Positions 10,301 to 21,464 are shown, numbered from the stretch's first letter. The stretch is 64,000 bases of DNA from Pyropia yezoensis (GCA_009829735.1 CM020620.1:27064951-27128950), one strand, 5' to 3'. The notes: a model not told the origin generated them from the letters alone. A program made the numbers and translations.

Positions 10301-12020
10301 TCAAGTCCTACTTCCCTTTCGTCACAACCAGAAAATCACTTCAGACAATCAGACGAGCATATCACCACGCGCCCGATAGTCAGTTGAGTATCCGTGTGAC
10401 TAAAACTCGCTGCTTTGGTCACCCCGAGTGTCAACGGACCAACGGAAGTCTCGCTGGGCTTCATCTGATTGGCTCTCGCTTCGTTACCAGAATATGCGAT
10501 TTCGCTCTGTAATGATACATGATAGTCCATTACCGGATAGTCCCGTTGGTGGGTACGCCCTAAGCCGCCACTATTCCGCTGCGAAGTGTTTCCACAGTGT
10601 GCTTTTTGACTGTGGAAATACAAGACGAACCCCAAGAGCATCCCTCGTGCTCACATATTGCAGTTCCGCGAATGTTCTCTCATGGAAACAAGAGCAACAG
10701 TGTGACGACAAGGCCATGAGCCAACCGCGTGCTGGGAGCTCGCAGTGGACCAATAGCGTGCTGTGGGGCTTTCCTGTTGATCAGGCGATGATTGGCTGCA
10801 GTCGCGGCTGACCTGGTACCGAACGCTGGTTGGTCAGGTAGCTGTTGTTTTCTCTCACGGTCTCGGCGGATTTCCCTCCATCTCGGCTCATTCCACTCAA
10901 GAGCACTGGGAGAGGTCGCAGCTGGTTCCAGCGATGCCTGTTCCCTCTTCGATGTGGGCAGAAGTCTCAGATCGTACTGTTTCCACACCAACGCGGAGCA
11001 CTCCTTGGCCAGTGGTGTGCCATCTGAGGCATGCCATTGACCTGTTGTGGGCCTGTTGTTGTTATTGTCGTCATGCGACAAAATTCGGGGAACTGCAATA
11101 TCTAAAAAAAAGCTCGTTCGCACCAAAAATGCACTAAGATGACTAATTGTGCAGTGCAGATAGCGAAGGCGAGGGAAAGGTTCCGTGGGGCTAAAACACC
11201 AACCCATCCAGCTACTTTTTTTTTGCGATAGCTCAAGGCACGACTATCGGTGCTGAGCCAAATTCTGACCTTCCCCAGACTTGCGTGGGGCATTGCAGTC
11301 CACTTATTTCTGAAACGTGGTGAAGACCCCGATTTATCGGGCGCTGAGTGGCCACAGTTGCTTGGGGCTAGTGCACAATCGTGCATGTCTTCCCGCAATT
11401 TTGAAGGGAAGTCGTGTCACCCTTGCTCACTTTTCAGATGGAGGCACGTGGTTGGTTTGGCCGCTCCGATGGCAGGATAGCTCTGAGCTATCCTCTCAGC
11501 TACATTTGGCTCAGCGGATAGCTCATAGCTATTCTATATGGGTTTTAGGTGCACTGATAGATATTGCTGCTTGCTGAATTTTGTCCTGGTGCCCCGAGAC
11601 CGATACATATAGTCAACTTCTGAACTGGACATGCACCGCATTAGCTGGAAAGCGCCATCAGCTGCTTGACAACCCAATCATCTGGTCGCATGCCTGGCCA
11701 GAAGGGGCTGCACCTGCTTCTTACGCTTTCCTCTCAGAAGATTGTGGTTTTTTACTGTCAGGAACTCTTCGCCGGGAGATCTTGGCAGAACCACTTGTTT
11801 CCCCGGAGATATAAAGAAAGTAGAGGCGATTTCATCTTGCGGGGGCGCATCGGCCTGAGAGTCGGTCTCAGAGGCGTGTCTGATTGGCTGAGAGCCCGTC
11901 TGAGAGAGTCAGTCTGGGTCCACTAGCACAGATTTCAGAAATCAGCAATGTGCTCCGAGCTAAAAACCCATGTAGTGTATGGGTTTTGGGCCACACCAAA
12001 ATACACGGTCGAACAAGCTC
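10301..12020. other. gene-free, less GC-rich stretch with inverted repeats
   Basis: No credible gene. A 21-base perfect inverted repeat (arms AGGATAGCTC and GAGCTATCCT around one T) lies at 11474-11494, and a related GATAGCTCATAGCTAT follows at 11515-11530. A hairpin with arms AAAACCCAT and ATGGGTTTT and a 7-base loop lies at 11963-11987. CCAAT-like boxes occur near 10750 and 10790. Possibly remains of small non-coding elements. Confidence 0.4.
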
Positions 12021-12403
12021 ATAGGGGGCTGATTGGGGTTGCTTGTGGACAACAATCTGTTAGCAGGGCGATTCGGTCCCCAACAGTCCGATAGGGCGCT
12101 GATTGGGCATTGCTGTCGGCAACCATCCCGTGTGGGGTACCTTGCAGATTGTTGTCGGCAGCAACCCGTTTGGAAGCTGTATGGGGATTGTTGTCGACAA
12201 AATTGCTATTGGTGGCTGTTAAAAAATTGTTCTTGACAACAATCACGTCCGTGACTGAATGGGAATCGCTGATGAAAAAATCCCTGGGCTGAATGGGGAT
12301 TGTTGACGAAAAAAGCTCCATTGAAGACTGTTGGAGATTGTCGTGGACGACGGTACGTTTTGCTGGGCCGATTGGGAGTTGTCCTCGACAACGATTCTGG
12401 GGC
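12021..12403. repeat. degenerate ~38-bp minisatellite, about ten units
   Basis: Units of roughly 35-45 bases follow each other. The recognisable core is GATTGTTGTCGACAACAAT, diverged in each copy (for example TTGTGGACAACAATC, GATTGTTGTCGACAAAAT, AGTTGTCCTCGACAACGAT). Units are separated by a TGxxTGGG(G/C)C-type spacer. The core contains the self-complementary GTTGTCGACAAC. A long minus-strand ORF over this tract (12019-12702) is a by-product of the repeats and I do not call it a gene. Confidence 0.65.
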
Positions 12404-12956
12404 GGTGTAGTGGGCATGGAGGGCAAGCAAAGAACATTCAACAGCAGTCGCACAGCAAGAAGTAACGCATCCCTAATCTGCAAGCAGTCTGCCGGCTGCA
12501 GTAGAGTGAGCAAGTGTACAGCATGACTTTCGTTGGTGGAAGGGACGCCCAGAGATGATGACGGCAACAGTAGTGGACAATGGAAGAAACAGCGATCTGT
12601 CTTTCGACCGTTGCTCAGCTCGCCAAGCTTTCCCCCAATGTCACCAGCACAGAAAGAGGGATCCAGCTCACACAGTAGTGTAGCGCGCTGCCAAAGCATC
12701 ATTCGAGAAACTTTCTTGAACGCCGGGGGGGGGGGGGGGGGGGGGGGATGGTCGGGGGGGTCGGCGGCCGCTACGGTCGCCAGGCACCGTGGCGGCGAGC
12801 GCGTCCAGCAGCGACTTCACGGGGGAGGGGTGTCAGGGAGAGGGGGGGGGCGGGAGGAGGACGTGAGAGGTCAGGCGGGGGGGGTGCGGGGGGAAGGGGG
12901 GGGGGGTGTCTGGCGGCAGCCCCCGGCACGGGGGGGCCGCTGGGACATGCGTCAGG
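12404..12956. other. gene-free stretch with G23 run; upstream region of the secreted-protein gene
   Basis: No gene. A 23-base G run (12725-12747) starts a G-rich tract that is similar, in reverse complement, to 63350-63590. The similarity runs to the ATG at 12957, so this is probably the 5' untranslated or promoter part of a duplicated gene. Confidence 0.5.
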
Positions 12957-13374
12957 ATGCGCTTCAAGCGGCTAGCGGCGGCGGCGGTGGCGGTGGCGGC
13001 GGTTGCGGTGGCGGTGACGGCGGTGGCGGAGGCTGGGCCTCTGCCTTGCCCTGTTTGGCGGCGGGGGGGGTGGCGGCGCGGCGGGAGGGCCGTGGGGTTG
13101 TGATGGGCGCGACTACGGCGCCGCCGCCTCTGCCGCTGCTGTTGCCGCTGCAGCTGTCGCTGCCGCCGCTTGAGGAAAAACGGGAGGGGGTGTAGGCACC
13201 CGGCGGGGTGGGGGCGGCGGCAGCGGCTGTGGCGGGAGTGGCGGCGGTGGCGGCCTTGCCATGGGCGGCGGGGGGGAGGCAGACGAGCTGGGGCGGCGGG
13301 GCGCCGATACGAGCGCCGGCGGCGGCATCAGAGGCATGGGCGGCTGTATGAGCGGCAGCATCGTATGAGACCGG
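12957..13374 (+). pseudogene. Gly/Ala-rich secreted protein, left copy, frame broken
   Basis: From the ATG at 12957 the protein opens MRFKRLAAAAVAVAAVAVAV and runs on to TAVAEAGPLPCP. This is a textbook signal peptide: basic start, hydrophobic Ala/Val core, small residues before the likely cleavage. The first frame stops at 13103. The following Gly/Ala-rich part (GGPWGCDGRDYGAAASAAA, about 13070-13140) is in another frame and then reaches a stop near 13170. Further Gly-rich coding similarity continues to about 13370. The right-arm copy on the minus strand matches this order of segments, which supports a real gene family. The break lies in a G-run near 13060. Secretion to the cell wall or matrix is inferred from the signal peptide and Gly-rich body. 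Confidence 0.5.
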
Positions 13375-13886
13375 AACCACTGCAATTCGCTGCATGTTTT
13401 TTACGCATTTCAACCCCTTTTGAAATGCAACATATGCAGTACAATGTCTGCATTTTACCTGCACCAAAGAGCCGTCGAAGTTACGCAGGACAGCGATTAT
13501 GGAGCCGCGCATGCAACGCGATGCAGTGCAAACTGCAAAGAAAACACTCAGTGAGTTGAATAGGCATAGCAAGGAGTATCCGGCAGGAACCGAATGCGGG
13601 CCTGTTCGCTTTCGGTCCATGTGGAATTGTCGTTCGATTTTTTAGCACTTTCTTTGATGCTTATTCAAATGGTAGTTGCCAGCACGTCGCACGCCCGCGA
13701 GTGCCAATAAGGCATCGAGGCGGGCCACCTCGATCACCGAGATCCTGGGCACAGACACCGACACAGACACGGCCACATGCGGTGTCCGTGTCCGGGCACA
13801 GTGCCGGTGTCTGGCGTGCGCCAGACAGAGGGCGCAGACACAGGTATGCCCCAGACAACTGCGACCACGGCCGTCCCCAGCCCCCG
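13375..13886. other. spacer before the retroelement stack
   Basis: No gene recognised. A perfect inverted repeat with 9-base arms TGTCTGGCG and CGCCAGACA lies at 13808-13827, in a tract rich in GACAC/GTGTC words, about 60 bases from the insertion point of element C. CCCCG at 13882-13886 is the left target duplication of that element. Confidence 0.45.
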
Positions 13887-14531
13887 TGTGGCGTTCTGAG
13901 CCCCTGGGACCGTTGGAACCCGGGAGACTGACTTGGGACCCGGCTAGCAGCGTTACGTGGAACCACGCGCTGGCCGAGGATCCCTGCATCGGTGGCCCGG
14001 GGCAGTGGCGACACGCCCGGTGCCCTGATTGGTCACCCGGAGCGGTGGACTTGCCGGGCTGGGGCGTACTGACCTTCGGTTTATTTGTTTGATTTTTCGC
14101 ATTTGTTTTCCTTGCGTGATTTCGTGTCTTTCCCCTTTTTTCTTACTGGGTTTTTTTCGGGGATTGACATTTGTGTGTGGGGGGATTTCGCTTGCTTTTT
14201 GTGTGTTGTCCCGGTGAGCGGCCGGTGCCTTGCTGGCACTTGGCCCGCTGGGGGCGCCCTCTGGGGGCCTCGCTCAGGGCCCCTGGAGGGGCCAGGGGGG
14301 GAGGTTCTTGAGGGGTGCTCCGGGGTTCTCCCCGGGGCCATCTTGTAAAATCAACAGTACTTTGGGTTCCTTCTCCCTCGGGCTTTTGTCCTGTTTGCGT
14401 TTGCTTCGTATCGTGGCGGGCGAGTGGATCAGCAAGGGCTCTTACCTGTTCCTTCTTGGGCTTCGGACTGTGGTCTCTGTGTGTGTGGTTGTGGTTTTTG
14501 GGTCCGGGAATCTGGGTCCCATTGCGCTACA
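13887..14531 (+). repeat. 5' LTR of element C
   Basis: 645 bases starting TGTGGCG and ending GCGCTACA. It matches 56678-57321 with few differences, including a T-rich block (14085-14165 against 56870-56955). Confidence 0.9.
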
Positions 14532-14535
14532 TTTA

Positions 14536-14553
14536 TGGTGGAGCAGCAGGGGA
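14536..14553 (+). promoter_or_regulatory. primer-binding site of element C
   Basis: TGGTGGAGCAGCAGGGGA starts four bases after the LTR and begins with TGG, the complement of a tRNA CCA end. The same 18 bases occur in families B and D, so all use one tRNA, which I cannot identify by eye. Confidence 0.8.
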
Positions 14554-14672
14554 GAGCTTTACTCTTCTCCCGTATCGGGACAGCCCTCTTCTTTCTCTGT
14601 GGCGTTTGGTTCCTTGGTTCCCGCTTCTGGTAACGAGATCGTTTGGTTCAGGTCGAGTGCCGGACGGCCAAC

Positions 14673-16347
14673 ATGACGGACCCTGTCCCTTCGGGCGGTC
14701 GGGGCCGTGGTGCGCCGTCGGACGTTTCGATGGTTACTCCCGCTGGCCGTGGCCGTGGCGGTCTCTCGGGTCCGTCGAACCGTGGCAGTGGCGGATCGAC
14801 AGGGATTCCTCGTCCGGGGACAGCGCCCCCGGGGTGGGATCCGGCCTACTACGGGTCAGGATTTACGTGGGGACGCGGGTTCCGAGTCAGGGACCCGAGT
14901 TCCACCTTCGGCTACTGTTACTGGGTCCCCGGATATTGTGTCCACACTGGAAACGTTTCGAGATGAGATTTTGGCTACTGTTTCCCAGGCCCTGAGCCAG
15001 AATCCTGCTGGCCAGGGTGGGCCCCGTGATACCAGTCGTTCCGATCGTTCTCGTTCCCACCATCACCGGCGTCGTCATCATTCGAGTGGCTCCTCTTCCT
15101 CTTCTTCCTCTGGTACCACATTTTCATCCGTTTTCGACGAGGAGGACCTGGAACCCATTCGGAACCCACGAACCGAGCCCCAGGTAATCAAGTGTTCCGA
15201 CGATCGTTTTGCTCGGGTCCTGGACTATCGTATGTACCGCCTACGGAACAAGAAATCGACCTATGGAACGCGAGAAGCACGCAAGATGGGACGGGTTGCT
15301 CGTAAAATGAAACACTCTTTTGCTGGGTACCCTAGTTTCTCTGGGAAAGAGGCCCTCAAGGTGTTCACGTGGCTCCGCAAACTGGTTAAGGCATGTAACG
15401 ATACTGGGGTTTCCGAGGGCATGGCCCTGTACGCGATCCCTCATTTCCTGTCTGGGGACACGGAACTGAGGTACACTCGGGCCCTCCCGGACTCCTCAAG
15501 CGCGTCAGGTGGCGCTTCGATCACTAGTTACCCCGAGGCTGTTAACTGGTTCCTTGAAGCGTACGCTGCACCCCATGCGTTGGCACTGGCGCAGGATAAA
15601 TTCAGTCGGGCCGCCAAGGAACCAGATGAGAGTATCGAGGTCTTTGCGGTACGCTTACGGGGTCTGACGGAACTATGCGGAAACATCCACACCGAAGGTA
15701 CTATGAAACAGCAGCTGCTTCAAGGGCTCCCTGAGTACCTACGTACGGACGCATTTGTCAACAATATCCCTGAACGTACGTACCAGCAGCTGGTAACGTT
15801 TACTGCAGGCAAGAACAAGGCGGCTACCGAGGTTATCAAGATGGCCCGAGGGTCCTCTGTGACCAAGGCTGGCCCCTCAGGAACCGTCTGCAGACCCACT
15901 GAACCGAGGCCCAATCGTTCGTTGGACTCATCCCCGTTGATGGCTGTTATTCCTATGGGCCCTTCTACGATCCTTAAGGGCCCCCTCGAGAAGGAAACTG
16001 AGAAGAACGGGTCGGGTCAAGTGTTTGGGTTCAAGGGACCCACGCCCCAGTTCCTGGGAGTACGTACCATGGACAGTCGACGCCCGTACCGTTGTTACCT
16101 TTGTTGGGAACCGGGTCACATGGCCCATCAATGTTTTATGTTGTCTGAGGTCCAACGGAAAGCGGTTATCCAGGCCCGGGACTCGTTCCTTGCGGCCACT
16201 CGTGGACGGAGTCAGAGTACCGATGTAAAGCCGAACGCGGACCGCCAGTTCCATCATCAGATCCGGGTTGCTATGGTTCAGGCCCTTTGTGAAGGGATAA
16301 ACCTCTCGGATGACGAGGCGGACCAAGAGTACCTAGTGAACGTGTAG
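14673..16347 (+). pseudogene. gag: gag of element C, 3' end cut off by insertion of B3
   Basis: The likely start is the ATG at 14673 (MTDPVPSGGRGRGAPSD), a Gly/Arg/Pro-rich leader. That frame shifts near 14870 into the main frame, open to the stop at 16347. The main part has a capsid-like helical region (KMGRVARKMKHSFAGYPSFS through LQGLPEYLRT) and a CCHC zinc knuckle CYLCWEPGHMAHQC near 16095-16135, so the product packages RNA in virus-like particles. The final TAG comes from the B3 LTR. The original coding continues after B3 at 40311 and ends at a TAA at 40346-40348. Confidence 0.85.
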
Positions 16348-16708
16348 CACAATAGGGTATCCGCTGCACGTCCACTCTCAGGGAACACTCACCACGGGGG
16401 ATCGGCACCAACGTCACCGGGAGGCCATGGTTGCTGTCCTTGGAGCGCAAGCCACGGGACCAAGATGGGAGCCCAAATGGGAGGGGTTTGTTGTTCTGCC
16501 TTGGCCGGCGGTAGATTCGCCGCCGGCCCCCTCGTTATAAACCCTCGGAGACACTACTAACTACCCTCCACCCCAAGATGCAAGTCCCTCTGGTCATACG
16601 TAACTTATAGATACCGTGACCAGTACGGACTCTCAAATTGAAAGCCAAGAATTAGAAGTAGCCCCCCCCTAATATTAGGGTCACAATACGGACAACCATA
16701 TTGCTACA
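16343..16708 (-). repeat. left LTR shared by B3 and B1, apparently chimeric
   Basis: 366 bases, TGTAGCA to TGCTACA. Its outer half carries B3-type bases (ACAATAGGGTATCCGCTGC, ACCAAGATGGG). Its inner half carries the B-type variants seen at 21089-21451 (GGCGGTAGATTCG, CCAAGAATTAGAAG). Confidence 0.8.
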
Positions 16709-16721
16709 TATCCCCCCCTTA
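16709..16721 (-). promoter_or_regulatory. polypurine tract of B1
   Basis: On the minus strand this reads TAAGGGGGGGATA directly before the 3' LTR, the usual place for plus-strand DNA priming. Confidence 0.7.
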
Positions 16722-17296
16722 GATTCGGCCCGTCCTCGGGTCGAGTTGCATTCGGGTTACCGAATGTAAGTGGGTCGCGTGACCGTTTTCCAGTCGGGTG
16801 GGGCTTTGCGCCCTGTCGCGACAGACACCCCTTTTCGAGGTTGTCTGAGGGGGGTGCCCCCCTTTGTGTGGTACACACACGATCCGTTTTCCGGACCGTT
16901 GAATTCCCTATGCGGGTTTCTGTTCACGACCCCCCTTTCCGAGGGGTGGTGCAAGCGGATCCGCCACCAGGCGTCTGGTGGTAGGGGGGCCCCTCTCGTG
17001 AGACGATTGAGTGGGTGGCGGGGGTTGCCCGCGTTGCGTGGGGGGCGGTTGGGAGTGACCCCCCTTGGTTACCCCGTGTGGGGGCGCGTGGCCCCGATCC
17101 AGGTGCCTGGGTGGAGCGCCCTCGTAGCTCGGCAGGCGCGGGTCGTCCCGCGCTACCGTATCGCTCGTGTCGAGCTGTGTGGTTATAAGCGCGGGTGCCC
17201 GCGCTTCCCTGGCTCGTCCGCGCGAGCGTTCCTCGTACCGGGTCGAGCCGGTTGCGGCTTTCTGGCACGGGACGCCCCTGCTACCCCGGTTGCACC

Positions 17297-19673
17297 ATGT
17301 CGGACCCCCAGGTACCCGGGGGCGAGGACGACCTCCTGCTTGAGGAGGAGGAAGAGGTGATGGTGGACGACGTTCTCGTCTCTGCCACCGCTGCCGAGTG
17401 CTTCTTGGCGAGCTCGTTCGAAGACGAGGGCGACCGGGTAACCGTCCGCGTGGCCCCGGGAGGTGCGCCGGGCGGTTTGTCGTCCGTGTGCAGCGGCACG
17501 ACGGCTCCGTCGGGTGGCGGGCAACCGCGTGTAGCGGCTGCCTCTACCCCTACTCCTCCGGCGGCCCGGATGGCTTCTGTCGCCGGTGCCGGCGCGGCTC
17601 TACCTCAAGATGCCGTCGCCGGCGTGTCGGATGGTCGTGGCGGCACCCCGGCCAGTCCGGCGGGTCAAGACGGCGCGGGTGCCCGCTCGGTTGGTGTATC
17701 CGCGTCGGCGGGTAACGGGTCTACCCCCGCCGCCCCCGTGGTGCCCACGTCGGGTCCGGGTGGCGGCGATGCTCTGCCCGCGGTGCCGCGGACGCGTGAT
17801 GGTCAAGAGGTATCTACCCCGATGGCAGTGGACTCCGGGAGTTACTCCGGGCGGGCGCCCGCCCTTCTTCTTCCTCCTCGGCCCCGTGCACCTCCGGCAC
17901 CGGCCCATCTGCCGGTGGGGCATCCCCCGGCGCCCCCGATTCTTCCTGGTCCTGCCCGGGTTGCCCCGTTGGGTGGCGGCGTCGCCGTGGCGGCGGGTCA
18001 ACCCGCCATGTCGATGTCCGATTTGGTGGCTCGGGTTCGAGGCATGACTGTGCACGAGTCGATGGAGTCCGCTGGGCGGATGCGGGTGGACTTCCACCGG
18101 CCGCGTCTCCCTGGAGAGACCTCCCGGCGCGTCAAGGTGGACCGGAGTTGGGAGCGGGAGTTGGTGCGGCTGGTCAACCAGCCGAACGCGGTGCGAGTGG
18201 AACACCATTGGATCCTGAGTCAGCCGGACGACCGGCATGCGCAGCTCTGGCGCATTCGGGTGGGGCGGGGTGAGGTCTACCTCGACTCCGCCTTCGGGGT
18301 ATGCGACTTGATTGCCCCCGCGTTGCCGCGGGAGGTTGACTACCCGGCTAGTGCTCGGGGGATTGCGGCGGCGGCGGAGCCGGTTGCGTTTGGGGAGACG
18401 GTGGGTGATACCGGCCGGTATCCCGGGTTCGAGTACTTCCCGGGGGTATCCCCGTACCTGACGTTGACGGCTCCGTACCCGCCTATGGCGGGGTTGAAGT
18501 CGGCGTCGAGCTGGCGACGTAACCAGGGTGTCATGGCAGATGGCAGATGCGTTCCGCATCGATATAACGTGTGCGTTGCAGACCGGTAACGGTCGCGCGC
18601 TGGTGTACACTGGCGTGCGCCCGCCTCTGTGGCAGGAGGGGTGGGAACCCTCCCCTGCTTTCCGGTTTGACACCGGCTCCTGTCTCCGATACTTCGGGAG
18701 TGTGTTGGCCTCCCGGCCGGTCCACCCGTTGCAGGGTACCTTCACCCTTGAGGTTACCCTCGGGCAGGCGTCCTCCTTCTTGCTGTCCGTCCGCCGGCAG
18801 GGGCGCCTGTTTCATCTTCCGACGGGTGTCCGTCGGCACATCGCGCAGTTGGGCGTGGACCTGATAGCCGCCAAGACCGGGTTGGCCCGAGAGCTCGAGG
18901 CCCTGCTGGCTGTTCACGATGCCGTGAACTGGGCTGGGGTGTTGGTCCTTCCCCCGTACCGGGATCCGCAGGCTGGGGCTTCCCCCTTGCCTCGTCACTC
19001 GTTGCGTATCCGGCGTACTCAGCCGGGTGAGCCTAGTTGCCATGGGTGGGCGTCCACCGAGGCTGTTGCTGACTTGGGTATTCCCATGGTTATCCATGAC
19101 CCTCTTCAGGTCCTTGCCCCGTGGTTCGGTAACCCGATACCGGCGGCGGTTGGCCGTCGTTCCCGAGAGTGGGGCTCTGCGGGTGGGGAGCGTGAGGTGT
19201 CCCGTCGTCGGGCGGAGTCCCGCCGGGGTTACGGTGGAGCCCCTTCGGTGGGGTCCTACCGGGCCTCATATCAGGCGCCACCGGCTCCGGTGGTGGCCGT
19301 GTCGGCTCCTCTGGCTCCTCTGGCTGCGCCAGTGTCCGCTCCCGCCCCTGTCATACAAGACGGGAGCCCCCGTCTCTGGTATGGGGGCGTTGACGCCCTT
19401 GTTGCCCGCGCAATGCGGGCGGGTCTCTCTGTTAGCTGGGGGGATATCCCCCCAGGTGCTGCGCTGGTTGGGTCAGCGCGTTGCTTCGGTGGCGTGCTTG
19501 ACCGCCTCCAGAAAGCTCTGGAGGATGTGGAGGCTGGCCGCAGCACCCTCGTCCAGCTATGCACCGAGGTAACTCGGGTGATTGACCGTCGTGAGATTGC
19601 CGACCGGTGGAGCACGGAGGTATACGCGCTTACGCGTGAGGGGCCTCCCTCGGGCAGTGGGTCTACCCACTGA
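17297..19673 (+). pseudogene. antisense ORF of element B1, split in two by a 7-base duplication
   Basis: Lies on the strand opposite to gag-pol, between the polypurine tract and the end of integrase. Part 1 starts at the ATG at 17297 (MSDPQVPGGEDD) with an acidic N-terminus, then a long Ala/Gly/Pro/Ser-rich linker, then a compact region (RELVRLVNQPNAVRVEHHWI onward), and stops at 18589. Part 2 runs in another frame from about 18540 to the stop at 19673. It holds the core shared with family D: CLRYFGSVLASR, RRQGRLFHLPTG, LLAVHDAVNW. The frames meet at a tandem GGCAGAT repeat (18535-18548); one copy fewer would give one frame of 789 codons. No signal peptide, membrane segment or known catalytic motif is visible. 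Not an obvious envelope protein. Function unknown. Confidence 0.7.
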
Positions 19674-20123
19674 GGAGTGCTATTGGTTGTGAGGGAGAGG
19701 GCCCCGGTGACCCATATGGTGGCCAGGTATTAGTGAGTATAAACTCATCCCCCGCTGGGGCGTTTGCATGATACCAATGCCTGCCATTGGGGAGTGCCCC
19801 GTCTGACTTAGTCGTGGCTTGCCTCGGTTCTTTCCCGCATCCCCCAACCCATCCTGGTTGGTTAATACTCATGAAGGTCAACCTTCTTGGTCCGTCACTT
19901 GCCTCCTGGCTGAAGGTTTACCTTGGTGTAAGCCTTAGGTTACTTTGAGATTATCGGAGTTAGTCATCTCCTTCAAGTAAACTAGTAAAAGTCAGTAGCT
20001 TACTTAGTTTGCCTAAGTCCGCTCCAACTTAGTGAAACTAAGTCTTGACGAGTCCATGTGACACCCTACTTAGTAGGTATAAGCCTCCCCCCCCAACAGC
20101 CGAAGTCGGTGTCGGTTGGGTTG
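19674..20123. other. spacer between convergent ORFs of B1 with inverted repeats
   Basis: Between the antisense ORF stop and the integrase stop. It contains stems such as GAAGGT/ACCTTC (about 19874-19887), CTTAG/CTAAG words near 20000-20045, CCTAC-TTA-GTAGG (20067-20079) and a CCCAAC/GTTGGG hairpin around 20095-20122. The same layout is found in B2. Confidence 0.6.
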
Positions 20124-21088
20124 TTACAGTAGGCGTCGTCGCCTCATGTAAGGCATGAGGAGTTGGCGGGGTATATTCGCCGCCTGTTCCCAGGTGGGTG
20201 AGTCGTATCTGACCCACATAACCTTGACGTACCAGGGTCCTGGTAGGTCCGGGTCGGTGCGTCCGACCACGCTCTCTACTTGGTATGGAATCCCATCCGG
20301 TCCCACCGGGTCATCTGACCGGTGGGTTGTAAGAGCTTCATGTAGCAACCCAGCTGGTACCGGCTGAGGCTGTTCCGGCTTCGGAGCAGGGTGACATCAT
20401 TCACACTGATGCGTTGGATCTCCGTATCGGAGTGTAAGATAACAGAGTGGTCATCTCTGTGGAGAATCTGGTACGGTCCCTTGACCGGTTGCATGAGTTT
20501 GTTCCCCCGGAACTTCTGGTGTCTGATGTAGACCCAGTCACCTGTTACCAGGGTTGCGTTGCGTACCCGTAGCCGGGCGTCAAAGTTCTTCTTGTATCGA
20601 AGTTGTGTACGGTCAAGGGCACCCTTGAGGTTGGGTATCATCCACGATAGCTTGGCCAACCAAGCTAAGTGGATCCGTTCGGCCGGTCGGCCCTTCGGTA
20701 TATCATACCGAGTGCATCTGCCCGGTGGCAGCGTCAGGTTACCGACGCCCATCGGCATGACCCATTCCAGGGGGGCAATGGTGGTACTCCGGTGGGGCCT
20801 GGCATTGTATGCCAGGGTCAAGCCGGACAGAAGCCTGTCCCATGTCGTGGTGTGTTCCACCACATAGCATTGGAGCATCTTGACGATGGTGCGGTTGAAC
20901 CGCTCCACCTGCCCGTTGGACTGCGGGTGGTAGTCGGATGCCCGCCGGGGTTCGATACCGAACATGCCTAGGACCTTAGTGCAGAATGCTGACGTAAGGT
21001 TTGCTCCGTTATCGGAGAGGAGTTGCTTCATTACTCCGTAAGCACTGATCCAGTGGTCAACCACTGCGTTCATGATGGTGTAGGCCGT
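20124..21088 (-). pseudogene. pol: integrase C-terminal half with chromodomain, element B1
   Basis: Encodes the second half of the integrase core (LLSDNGANLTS, then NGQVERFNRTIV carrying the catalytic Glu) and a C-terminal chromodomain. A two-base deletion near 20385-20392, compared with B2, puts the chromodomain (DLPGPWYVKVMWVRYDSPTW) in another frame. The 5' half lies at 31765-32483, across the inserted B2. The chromodomain should bind modified histone tails and steer integration. Confidence 0.8.
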
Positions 21089-21451
21089 TGAAGCACTATA
21101 GGTATCCGTCGCACGTCCACTCTCAGGGAACACTCACCACGGGGGATCGGCACCAACGTCACCGGGAGGCCAAGGTTGCTGTCCTTGGAGTGCAAGCCAC
21201 GGGACAAAGATGGGAGCCCAAATGGGAGGGGTTTGTTGTTCTGCCTTGGCCGGCGGTAGATTCGCCGCCGGCCCCCTCGTTATAAACCCTCGGAGACACT
21301 ACTAACTACCCTCCACCCCAAGATGCAAGTCCCTCTGGTCATACGTAACTTATAGATACCGTGACCAGTACGGACTCTCAAATTGAAAGCCAAGAATTAG
21401 AAGTAGCCCCCCTAATATTAGGGTCACAATACGGACAACCATATTGCTACA
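21089..21451 (-). repeat. 3' LTR of B2 (left)
   Basis: 363 bases. The outer terminus reads TGAAGCA instead of TGTAGCA; the inner terminus is TGCTACA. Confidence 0.88.
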
Positions 21452-21464
21452 TATCCCCCCCTTA
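21452..21464 (-). promoter_or_regulatory. polypurine tract of B2
   Basis: Reads TAAGGGGGGGATA on the minus strand immediately before the 3' LTR, as in B1. Confidence 0.7.

Noticed and set aside
12019-12702. Minus-strand ORF of 227 codons
   Set aside because: It covers the ~38-bp minisatellite; its peptide repeats only mirror the DNA repeats.
16343-16708. Solo LTR of family B
   Set aside because: The GAACG duplication pairs it with 39942-40305, and internal sequence with a polypurine tract follows directly.
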